Source: Thermoprotei archaeon
GTDB taxonomy: Archaea; Thermoproteota; Thermoprotei_A; Sulfolobales; Desulfurococcaceae
Length of the DNA: 49,404 nt
Assembly: GCA_003661825.1 (NCBI GenBank)
Contig: QMWW01000001.1
Span: 1 to 49,404, forward strand
Direction of reading: 5' to 3'
Shown here piece by piece: positions 15,683 to 23,255 of this stretch. Every line of letters begins with the position of its first letter. Within the stretch, counting starts at the first letter, position 1. The notes under the pieces are model-generated. The model ran no database searches, was not told the DNA's origin, and was given only the letters and a program-made list of their open reading frames with translations. The translations under genes and the position numbers were made by a program.

Positions 15683-17286
15683 AGAGTTTGCATGGATTAT
15701 CACAGGTACTAGGCTTTACTCCTCTAGTACCGGTTGCTGCTGCAACGCTTATACTACTGATCTATGTTCTAAAGCTAAGGGATAGAACCCTGTATAATTT
15801 AGTGCTTCTCGTTGGCTCTAGCCTAACCGCGGCGTCTACACTAGTAGTACTAAGCGAGACTATCTACGGAGGCTTTGCGTGGTACTGCTTCGGTGGATGG
15901 GGTGCTCCACTAGGGATCTGCTACTACGCCGACGAGCTGAGCGCTTATTACGCCGCAGTAACTAGCGCTGTTTTCACCGCTGTAGCAGTATATGCTGTCT
16001 GGTACTCGAGGCACGTAAAGCACACCGCCCTACTTTATGTTCTGCTACTGCTTCACTTAAGCGGATTACTAGCAGTATACTATACGGTTGATCTATTCAA
16101 CTTATTTGTCTCACTAGAGCTAGTGGGTATAACTGGGTATAGCCTCGTATCGTTCTACCACTACAGGGCTAAAGCGCTAGTAGCTGCAGCTAGATACGCT
16201 GTGGCTGGAGGCCTTATGACCACTTTCCTCCTACTAGGCGTACTCCTAATCTATACCGCCACCGGCGCTGTCAATATCGGCGTACTCGGAGCTAAGCTAT
16301 CCGTAGCATGGTCTCCCCCCGATCAGATGGGGTTTTTCAATAAAAACCTCTACGCTGACACGAGCCTAGTTATAATAGCTATTGCAATGATCCTATGGAC
16401 AGCTCTATTCATATCGGCTATCTTTCCAAACCACTTCTGGCTACCGGATGCACACAGCGAAGCCCCAGTACCTGTGTCGGCGGTGTTGTCGGGTTTAACT
16501 ACTGCGATGGGGTTCTACGTACTAGCAAGGATAGCCTATACTGTCCTCGCAGAAAGCGTATTAGCAGGTTTTCTCTCCACGCTACTCCCCGTTATCGGCT
16601 TCCTCGGTATAGTGAGCGTTTTCTATGGAGCGATTATGATCGGGGTAGAGGACGACGTTAAGAGGATCTTAGCGTACAGCACTATACTTAACAATGGCTA
16701 CATCTTAATGGGGTTAAGCCAGGGTACGGCTCTAGGTATAGCCGCCTCGCTATACCACATTCTAAACCATGCTGTAGGAAAAGCGCTCGCATTCCTGTGT
16801 ATAGGGTATATGGTGAGAAGGTATAGGACTAGGAACATATATGCTCTAGAAGGAGCGGGGAGAGCCCAGCCAATAGTAGGTAGCGTACTCGCTTTCGCTC
16901 TCTTACACTTGATAGGGGTTCCACCAACCAGCGGGTTCTTCGGCAAGTTCTACCTATTTAAAGCATTTATAGATGCTGATAACCTAGCATACGCACTAGT
17001 AGTTATAGCGGGCTCGGTTATATCGGCGTATGGGTACATCAGGGTAATGGAGCACACAGTATATGTTTCTAAACCCGAGATCGTTGGGAAAGAGCACTTA
17101 TCAATAATAGTGACTATAACGCTTACGACTCTTTCAACCGTAATACTCTTGCTCGGAATAGCTAATCAGTGGGTAATAGACTACCTTACATATACGGCTT
17201 CGACACTAGTACTTGACAGCACTGTATATATTGAGAGAATATACGGTCTATGCCAGAGCCTACTAAGCACTATTAGTTATCCCTAG
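15679..17286 (+). CDS. MrpD/MbhH-like antiporter subunit lacking the helix-7 lysine
   Basis: 535 residues, about 14 membrane helices. Helix-5 Glu147 (FVSLELVGITGY) and the loop LPDAHSEAPVPVSAVLSGL (about 255-273) are conserved, as is NHAVGKALAF later. In the 616-residue neighbour the helix-7 lysine sits in VKAGLFP; the aligned position here is Ile245 in FISAIFPNHFWLP. That lysine is central to ion movement in complex-I-like antiporters, so this subunit may pump differently or be structural. ATG start, overlapping mrpC by four bases. Last intact gene of the operon. Confidence 0.88.
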   Translation: MKSLHGLSQVLGFTPLVPVAAATLILLIYVLKLRDRTLYNLVLLVGSSLTAASTLVVLSETIYGGFAWYCFGGWGAPLGICYYADELSAYYAAVTSAVFTAVAVYAVWYSRHVKHTALLYVLLLLHLSGLLAVYYTVDLFNLFVSLELVGITGYSLVSFYHYRAKALVAAARYAVAGGLMTTFLLLGVLLIYTATGAVNIGVLGAKLSVAWSPPDQMGFFNKNLYADTSLVIIAIAMILWTALFISAIFPNHFWLPDAHSEAPVPVSAVLSGLTTAMGFYVLARIAYTVLAESVLAGFLSTLLPVIGFLGIVSVFYGAIMIGVEDDVKRILAYSTILNNGYILMGLSQGTALGIAASLYHILNHAVGKALAFLCIGYMVRRYRTRNIYALEGAGRAQPIVGSVLAFALLHLIGVPPTSGFFGKFYLFKAFIDADNLAYALVVIAGSVISAYGYIRVMEHTVYVSKPEIVGKEHLSIIVTITLTTLSTVILLLGIANQWVIDYLTYTASTLVLDSTVYIERIYGLCQSLLSTISYP

Positions 17287-17338
17287 CACAGCCAGCCATA
17301 CGCGGTCTCCAGGTACTTTAGAGCTATATGAACCCCTA

Positions 17339-17512
17339 CTAGAAGCACTTCATACAAATGCTGTTTAGAACGCATACTTCACAGCGCGGCTTCCTAGCTT
17401 TACAGACTTCTCTAGATAGATCCAGTACTCCTAGGTTGAAGTCCAAAGCTAGATCAGCACTACTCGGCAACAGGCTCAAAGCTAATAAGCGTAGACTATC
17501 GTAGAGTTCCAA
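17339..17512 (-). pseudogene. Endonuclease III-like C-terminal remnant (Fe-S loop)
   Basis: 57 codons from a TTG, ending in EVCKARKPRCEVCVLNSIC: the C-x6-C-x2-C-x5-C loop that binds the [4Fe-4S] cluster at the C-terminus of endonuclease III/MutY-type DNA glycosylases. An in-frame stop lies three codons upstream, and I find no helix-hairpin-helix or catalytic Lys/Asp region upstream. It is therefore a tail fragment of a lost base-excision repair gene. Alternatively it is a very short Fe-S protein gene, but no ribosome-binding site is evident. Confidence 0.55.
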
Positions 17513-17638
17513 AGCCTTCTACTACTATGGAATTAATAGGTAACGCTTAAAGCACTCATTACTCTACTTATCATAATCAACAACGACTTAACACTTGGTC
17601 CTGGCCTAAGCTAGTGATGAGTCAGCGGGGACTGATAG

Positions 17639-18597
17639 GTGAAGAACCCACCCTTTGCTGATAGCTGTGGAACGAGCCTTTCCAGCGTCAAAGCTATGTC
17701 TCTACATATGTTCATCCTGTTATCCTATGGTTTAGCTCTAGTAGTAGATGTTGTACTGTACCTAGTTTACAGTACGAAGAACTATACTGGGTACTTCTGT
17801 AAAACTGTTGTGGGGACTAGCTAGAATACATAGCCCAGCAGTAGCCTCTGCAGCGGCGTTTAGATACGTAAGGCTTGAGCTAAAATGGTCTATACGCGAT
17901 TGCTTTAGAGGGAGGCCAGGGTATAGCGTTCTTCTCTCTAGCCCCTCTAGTCTTCTACGTTGCTCTATGGGTATCTACGTGTTATCCGTATTGACAACCA
18001 GGTTATTCTATATCAAAGCTCTAGCAAATGCCCTCCAAGTATCTAGACAACACATACCCCATAGCGCGTTATCAGCTGTACTGGTGATCCAGCTAGTACT
18101 AGGCTAGTCTCTGCAGTAACTATTAGCGCCTCGTGCGCGCTAGGTGAAGAGATAGTATGGAGGTGTTTTCCCTACAATCTACTCGGTGGAAGCCCCCGTT
18201 TCCTACTACGGTGTGCGGGGCTTCTGGCACTTCTCGACAACCGTCTTCCTAGGATACAATTACCCCACAATCGGGACTTTGGGAATAACGTTCTATACGC
18301 TCCTCCTGACCCCGTAAGCGCCGTCATGGTGATACTAGTTGATAGCGCGTCATCCGCGCTACTGGCTGTATCGTTTCAAAAGCCCTAAACGCTTTGTAGT
18401 CTCTCACCGCTACATCGGCCCCTCTAAAGCCTAGGCTTAGAGAAGTACTAGCTGGTCTTGGAGCGCTCGGCGCGCTTTCCTGGACTGCAATAGCTATTCT
18501 GCTCTACGCGTTCGAGCTAGTACTCGGGGAGCAGAGCACGGAAACACTAGCTGTAGAAGGGCTTAAGCCAAGTAAGCGAGAACAAGGGCTATTATGA
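17639..18597 (+). pseudogene. Frameshifted CPBP (CAAX-type) intramembrane protease
   Basis: No single frame spans this stretch, but protein-like segments follow one another in different frames. They are membrane helices at about 17696-17790 and 17923-17985, then CALGEEIVWR (18130-18163), VFPTIYS and GFWHFSTTVFLGYNYP (about 18165-18275), and a last helix LREVLAGLGALGALSW (about 18433-18540). The EExxWR motif followed by a WH-containing helix and GYNYP is the order of CPBP glutamic intramembrane endopeptidases. At least four frame changes and several stops separate the pieces. It is a decayed gene; its end overlaps the 3' end of the thioredoxin-CcdA gene. Confidence 0.68.
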
Positions 18598-19738
18598 TGA
18601 GAGCTACTCCTACTAGGAATTCTATCGCGTTAGCGTTGTTTCTAAGCCAGTTAGCTATCCTCTTCTCGCGCCCCATAACCGCTACTAGCACGAACAGCAG
18701 AATTAGGGGCGTTACAAACACTACGTTGTATAGCATGATAGCCGGGATCGCTATGAACTCTGGGAAGTCTTTGAGGAAAGCTATGAATAGTACGAGGGGG
18801 CCGGAGGTACATGGGAGGAGGAATATAACTGATATGCTGGATAGTACTAAGGCTACAAAGTACTTATTACCCATGAGCTTGTTCAAGAACCCTAACCTCT
18901 CGCACCACTCGCACTTTAGAGAAGGCATTCTCTCCCTACCCGACCTAACGATCGTGTATATACCTATAGCTAGAGCTAGAGCTATGAACACTATCCTCGG
19001 TATATACGCTGCAACTACTAGTAGCCCCATAGCGAGAGCGAGATAGCCTACATATATTACCATGATAAACAGTACAGGGGGTCCATACAGCCTCTTAGTA
19101 CTGCTTAAACACGTAGCTAGAAAGGCGAAGTATAGCATTAGTGTGCAGGGGTTTACAGAGTCTAGGAGTCCTAGCACTAGTGCAGCCGGCATAACGTTTA
19201 GTATCGAGACTTCGAGTTCCGGCTTCTCGGGCTCCGTTTCGCACCCGCGGCGCAGATAGTATTCGATGAACTCTCTATGGGTTTTATTACCTAGCTCTAT
19301 GTATCCAGCCAGCGTAGTACCACTAGGCGACACCAAGTATATGGGGATCCTGTTCTCGCTGTTAGTCTTCATTAGCTGCTCGAAGAAGCTAGCGTTCTCG
19401 TACTCTCCTATAACTAGAGCTGATACAGTACCATTGTACACGACAAATATCGCTGGGATGTACCCAGGAACTCCTAGACGGACCAGCTCGCTGTACTTCT
19501 CGCTACAAGTATGGTCCTTGTATATCTCGCATGCGAAGAATCTTTGTTCACCGAAGGATTCTATGAGGAACTCCTTCATAGCTCTACAGTGTGGACAAGC
19601 ATCTGCACCGAACATGTAGAAGTATGACGTATTGCTATCCGTAGCGCTTACGATGAGCCAAGCCGTAAATCCTAAGAACAGGGATGCTAAGAGCAGGAGG
19701 TGGTAGGTCATTCTCAGTACTTGGCCCAAAGCCCTCAC
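18563..19738 (-). CDS. Thioredoxin-CcdA (DsbD-like) fusion membrane protein
   Basis: 391 residues. A signal/anchor helix (about 11-30) precedes an extracytoplasmic thioredoxin-like domain with CPHC (C48-C51) and a cis-proline region YIPAIF. From about residue 178 a six-helix CcdA/DsbD transmembrane domain follows, with the redox pair C198 (DSVNPCT) and C310 (LLPCTSG). A further CEWC (C276, C279) lies in a loop. It should pass electrons across the membrane to surface thiols. The GTG start fits a leaderless transcript from a TATA at 19767-19778. An ATG ten codons in is an alternative. Confidence 0.87.
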   Translation of the reverse strand: MRALGQVLRMTYHLLLLASLFLGFTAWLIVSATDSNTSYFYMFGADACPHCRAMKEFLIESFGEQRFFACEIYKDHTCSEKYSELVRLGVPGYIPAIFVVYNGTVSALVIGEYENASFFEQLMKTNSENRIPIYLVSPSGTTLAGYIELGNKTHREFIEYYLRRGCETEPEKPELEVSILNVMPAALVLGLLDSVNPCTLMLYFAFLATCLSSTKRLYGPPVLFIMVIYVGYLALAMGLLVVAAYIPRIVFIALALAIGIYTIVRSGRERMPSLKCEWCERLGFLNKLMGNKYFVALVLSSISVIFLLPCTSGPLVLFIAFLKDFPEFIAIPAIMLYNVVFVTPLILLFVLVAVMGREKRIANWLRNNANAIEFLVGVALIIIALVLAYLA

Positions 19739-19766
19739 ACATACTACTTAATGAGCCATTATCCAC

Positions 19767-19778
19767 GATTAAAAGCTT
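19767..19778 (-). promoter_or_regulatory. TATA-like element for the thioredoxin-CcdA gene
   Basis: Minus-strand AAGCTTTTAATC, 28-40 bases before the GTG at 19738, preceded by purine-rich GAGGTA. The spacing fits a leaderless start. The rest of 19779-19982 holds AT-rich promoter-like sequence for the divergent KaiC-like gene and no gene that I can see. Confidence 0.4.
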
Positions 19779-19982
19779 TACCTCTTATTTATCTTATCCG
19801 TACTCACGGCTTATCAAGCACTCCATCTAGTGAACACGTTTTATTATAGTGTTAATCATAATGCTTTTATACTAGATCAATTATTCTGATAGCTTGACCG
19901 AGTAGCAAGGTCCTAGTATGTCTGCACCAATACGATGTACACTACTTTTTGGACTCCACTCTGCTAAACGAGGGGCCTTGCA

Positions 19983-21374
19983 ATGCTGTTCTCTTTTGGA
20001 GTACCCGATTTAGACAAGTTATATGGAGAGGCTTTGGAGGAGAAGACAACTATAGTCATAGCGGGTCATCCAGGATCCGGTAAGACCACGCTGGCCTCGA
20101 TAATATGCTTTAAGAACGCGGTTAACGGCAATAGGTGTCTCTACATAGGGCTACAGGAAGATAGAGATAAGGTATATGGTAGGATGAGGAAGCTAGGAGT
20201 AGATCTAGAGAGAGCTGAGGAAAAAGGCATCTATAAGTTCGTAAAGTTACCGATAACGCGTTCTATTACGGACTTAGCTGAATGGATTATCCGGCTTGTA
20301 TCCGAGTATAAGCCTAAGATATTAGTAATAGATCCTGTAACCGCAGTGCTGGAAGTAATAGACGAGAAGAGCCAGCGTGGATGGCTTCAGAACTTCTTCT
20401 ACGAGCTCTCTAGTACCGTAAAGGGATTAACAGTACTAGTAGCTGAAACTCCACCATGGAGCAAAGGCATAGAGCCTAGTAAGATAGAGTTCATAGCTGA
20501 TGTGATCATAGTGCTCAAGCACAGGGTTGAGAGAGGACTAGTTGTTAGAACGCTAGAGCTTAAGAAAGCACGTAGCTCTGCACTACTGTTAGCAGAGATC
20601 CCGTTTACCCTAGTCGAGGGACGGGGTCTACAGGTATATCTTCCACCGATTATACCGGATATACCTGCAGAGCTGGAAGAGCTTAGTCTGCCGTGCAAGA
20701 GTCTGGCAGAGTCTGTACCCGGGCTAAAAGGCGGTTTAGGTAGGGGTAGAGTAGTCTATGTATCTTATCCGCCCGAAGCACGTGGTATAGAGCCTCTAAT
20801 CCTTGCTTTGTTCCTAGCTATAGCTAACAACACTAAAGTACACTATATTAGCTACCGAGTTTCGCCTAGCTCTATGCGGGAAGACATAAAGAGAAATCTG
20901 TGCAAGCTAGGGGTAGATGGGGACGTAGCCGAGGAGGTTCTGGAGGAATATGCGGCGTTCCATAGTACAAACCCGTTCGCACGCACAGCGCCAGAGCTGT
21001 ATGTTGGTTTAGCTAGGCTCGTTGAGAGAGAAGACACGGGTATTATAGTGATCCATGCAGCCGATCTCTACGCGTTAGCTCTCGGGGAAGACTTTGTTCC
21101 AACCTACTATAATACTGTGAACTACGCGAAGAAGCTGGGTAAGAGCCTAATAGCCGTGGCCTCGAGGATAGATGCACGAATACATAGAGTGCTATCTAGG
21201 CTTGCCGATGTGGTGGTGAACGTAAGAGTTGTTAGAAGGCTTGCGTGGAGCTATGCTAGAACAGTCTATGTATGGGTTAGAGGAGAAGAGCCTAGAGAGA
21301 TACCAACCGATGTATTTAATGCATGCTTTGCTGAAGCCGTAGGGATGATTAAGCAGTTGAAAAGCGCTACATAG
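19983..21374 (+). CDS. KaiC/RadA-like ATPase with a degenerate second domain
   Basis: 463 residues. The first RecA-type domain has Walker A GHPGSGKTT (28-36), catalytic-region QED (58-60) and Walker B ILVIDP (113-118). The second half (about 250-440) keeps the alternating strand-helix pattern of a RecA fold but shows no Walker A, so it is probably non-catalytic. KaiC-like ATPases are common in archaea, mostly of unknown role (signalling, motility, DNA repair). ATG start with GGGG seven bases upstream. It converges with the sulfhydrylase gene, 24 bases apart. Confidence 0.85.
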   Translation: MLFSFGVPDLDKLYGEALEEKTTIVIAGHPGSGKTTLASIICFKNAVNGNRCLYIGLQEDRDKVYGRMRKLGVDLERAEEKGIYKFVKLPITRSITDLAEWIIRLVSEYKPKILVIDPVTAVLEVIDEKSQRGWLQNFFYELSSTVKGLTVLVAETPPWSKGIEPSKIEFIADVIIVLKHRVERGLVVRTLELKKARSSALLLAEIPFTLVEGRGLQVYLPPIIPDIPAELEELSLPCKSLAESVPGLKGGLGRGRVVYVSYPPEARGIEPLILALFLAIANNTKVHYISYRVSPSSMREDIKRNLCKLGVDGDVAEEVLEEYAAFHSTNPFARTAPELYVGLARLVEREDTGIIVIHAADLYALALGEDFVPTYYNTVNYAKKLGKSLIAVASRIDARIHRVLSRLADVVVNVRVVRRLAWSYARTVYVWVRGEEPREIPTDVFNACFAEAVGMIKQLKSAT

Positions 21375-21398
21375 GAAGTAGCGGTACACTATCGAGAT

Positions 21399-22592
21399 CT
21401 ACTGCTCTCTGCTCTCCTCGCTTAGCACTCCTTCAAGCATCTCCATGTACTTCGTCCCGTGGTCTGGGAACACCACTACTACGTCGCCTTCTATCGCGCC
21501 TTCAGATACTAGTTTATGGGTAGTGTAGGCTACAGCACCAGCGCTCAAACCTATCAGTAACCCGTCTTCTCCAGCTACGCGTAGTACGCCTTGAACCGCT
21601 TCTTCTAGCGATACCTCTAGCACTTTATCAACCGCTACGTGGTGGATCCACTTCATCCCTGTCTCTACTCTGCGGATCCCGGGTATGGATGCTCCTTGCT
21701 TCGGTTCTACGGCGAATATCTTGACGCTATCACCGTACTTGCTCTTGAAGTAGAATGATATAGCCGATAGATGCCCCGAAGTACCTATTCCACCCACAAT
21801 GGCATCTGGCGTGAATCCCGCCATTCTTGACTGATAGTCTATCTCTTTCGCGGTATACCTAAAGTGTACGTAGAAGTTGTAGTCGTTCTCGAACTGGTTT
21901 AGGTTGACAGCGTTGTCGCGTAGCGCTTCTTCCTTGACCTCGTCGATCACCTCGGTTGTAATAGATGCTTGTTTGCGTACTACGCTGGCCCCCAATGCTT
22001 TAAACAAGTAGTCAACGCACTTCTGCGCAGTGCGTGGTAGGTAGAGCTTGGTCTTTATACCGTAGTAGTTGGCTAAGCCGGCTAGAGCTAAGCCTGTATT
22101 TGTCGATGTAGCTTCGTATACTACTCTGAGTTTTTCACCGTATTCTTCGAAGGCTTTTACAAGCATGTACCACGCTATTCTATCCTTAACGCTTAGGCTG
22201 AATGGATTATACCACTCTAGCTTAGCCCATACAGTTGTGCTCTTGTTTGACAGCGACTTTAGCTTAACGATTGGTGTAGGCCAGTTCCCATAGAGCAGTT
22301 TTACCACGTTATCGAAAACTCTCGCTCTACTAGTATTTTCCCTGAACTCCCAGTACGGGTCTAGGAGATCTAGCGGTACTTCTCGCTCGCTCTCATCCCT
22401 GGATACAGGGATATACTTTGTACCGAGTACTTTGAGAGCATAGCACACGCTACTATTCCCTATAGCCTCCATCTTATCGTTTACTAGAACAGGCTTTGTC
22501 CTCCACTTGGATAGAAGAGGACGAAGCATAGCTAAGGCTTTATTCAACGGCTCTGGCTCGCACTTAACGGTATCTGCCTCAGCTAATTGCAT
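21399..22592 (-). CDS. O-phosphoserine sulfhydrylase (cysteine synthase family)
   Basis: 397 residues, PLP fold-type II. Lys136 in FSLSVKDR is the Schiff-base lysine. EATSTNTGLALAG binds the substrate carboxylate, GGIGTSGH the PLP phosphate, and GLSAGA closes the site. An extra N-terminal domain of about 95 residues and total length near 390 match the Aeropyrum pernix O-phosphoserine sulfhydrylase, which makes cysteine from O-phosphoserine and sulfide, rather than CysK (about 310). The exact acyl acceptor is inferred. ATG start; a 15-base dyad precedes it. Confidence 0.87.
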   Translation of the reverse strand: MQLAEADTVKCEPEPLNKALAMLRPLLSKWRTKPVLVNDKMEAIGNSSVCYALKVLGTKYIPVSRDESEREVPLDLLDPYWEFRENTSRARVFDNVVKLLYGNWPTPIVKLKSLSNKSTTVWAKLEWYNPFSLSVKDRIAWYMLVKAFEEYGEKLRVVYEATSTNTGLALAGLANYYGIKTKLYLPRTAQKCVDYLFKALGASVVRKQASITTEVIDEVKEEALRDNAVNLNQFENDYNFYVHFRYTAKEIDYQSRMAGFTPDAIVGGIGTSGHLSAISFYFKSKYGDSVKIFAVEPKQGASIPGIRRVETGMKWIHHVAVDKVLEVSLEEAVQGVLRVAGEDGLLIGLSAGAVAYTTHKLVSEGAIEGDVVVVFPDHGTKYMEMLEGVLSEESREQ

Positions 22593-22604
22593 GGCAATCC
22601 CTTC

Positions 22605-22619
22605 TATAACATTGTTATA
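22605..22619. promoter_or_regulatory. 15-base dyad before the sulfhydrylase gene
   Basis: TATAACA and TGTTATA are exact complements around one central base, ending 13 bases before the ATG at 22592. The position would overlap the transcription start or leader, as expected for a repressor operator. AT-rich promoter composition could produce such a dyad by chance. Confidence 0.4.
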
Positions 22620-22688
22620 ACGACTACTAATAACCGTTTTGTTAGAAGAGCCTAACAGCAGATAGCATCAGGTTCAAACGCTTTAGGG

Positions 22689-22862
22689 CTACACTTCGGG
22701 GATTCCGGCAAATTTCTCGTAGTAGTCTTCGTAGCCGCAGCGGGGACACTTCACGTACTTACAGTTACCGAACGTTACATATGGACATCCCCCACAGGAC
22801 ATAGCACGCGAATACGATATGTCGAATCTAAAGCCGCACCGCGGACAGCGTAGTAGAGCCAC
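22689..22862 (-). CDS. Small zinc-ribbon protein
   Basis: 57 residues from GTG 22862, chosen because GGGGG stands five bases before it; a GTG nine codons upstream (22889) has no ribosome-binding site. Two CPRCG knuckles (residues about 6-10 and 39-43) and a central CGGC..C group give at least seven cysteines, enough for one or two zinc sites. Such ribbons bind nucleic acid or protein partners. It lies between the sulfhydrylase and ribbon-helix-helix genes, same strand, with gaps of 89 or more bases. Function unknown. Confidence 0.7.
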   Translation of the reverse strand: MALLRCPRCGFRFDISYSRAMSCGGCPYVTFGNCKYVKCPRCGYEDYYEKFAGIPEV

Positions 22863-22951
22863 AGCAACCCCCAGCCTAGCCTGCTCCACTCCATAGGTTT
22901 AACATAGGCAAGAGAAGCTAATTAAGCTATAGAAAAACTGTTCTTTCCCGG

Positions 22952-23179
22952 CTAGTCTATGTACCCTAGAGATCGGAGCCTCTCCTTTATCCTCTCTTCA
23001 TCTTCTGGCGATAGAGATGCCTCAGTTTCTTCTTCCTCCACTATCTGTTCTAGCAGAAAAGTTAAGAACTCGTTGAAGCTGTTAAAACCAGCTTCTCGCC
23101 CCCTCTCAACAGCTTTTTCGTAGAGCTCTTTTGGCAACAGTACTTCTACCCTGACCTTATCCTCCGACGCCAAGGCCAT
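22952..23179 (-). CDS. Ribbon-helix-helix (CopG/Arc-like) regulator 1
   Basis: 75 residues. A short basic strand (KVRVEVLLPKELYEKA) followed by two helices (to about residue 48) gives the ribbon-helix-helix pattern. The C-terminal tail, with EDEERIKERLRSLGYID, matches the tail of the second ribbon-helix-helix protein upstream of ATP sulfurylase, so the two are paralogues. ATG start right after GGGGGT; a TTG two codons on has better spacing. An 8-bp dyad lies just upstream, suggesting autoregulation. Probably controls the sulfur genes (inference). Confidence 0.75.
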   Translation of the reverse strand: MALASEDKVRVEVLLPKELYEKAVERGREAGFNSFNEFLTFLLEQIVEEEETEASLSPEDEERIKERLRSLGYID

Positions 23180-23199
23180 ACCCCCGCGTATGACTAGTA

Positions 23200-23220
23200 C
23201 TAGGCTATTGTCTAGCCTAG
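23200..23220. promoter_or_regulatory. Dyad operator candidate upstream of ribbon-helix-helix gene 1
   Basis: Arms CTAGGCTA and TAGCCTAG are exact complements with five bases between. It lies about 20 bases before the start at 23179 and just downstream of a TATA-like ACATTAATTAG. Ribbon-helix-helix dimers bind such short dyads and often repress their own genes. Confidence 0.45.
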
Positions 23221-23255
23221 ACTAAGCTAATTAATGTTGCCTTTAGAGAGAACAG

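Noticed and set aside
17639..18107. Two short overlapping plus-strand frames (61 and 99 codons) as genes
   Set aside because: They are pieces of the frameshifted CPBP protease; neither is complete and the protein-like signal jumps frame between and inside them.
18594..19046. 150-codon frame opposite the thioredoxin-CcdA gene
   Set aside because: It is antisense to a clear gene with conserved redox motifs; the composition is a reverse-strand shadow.
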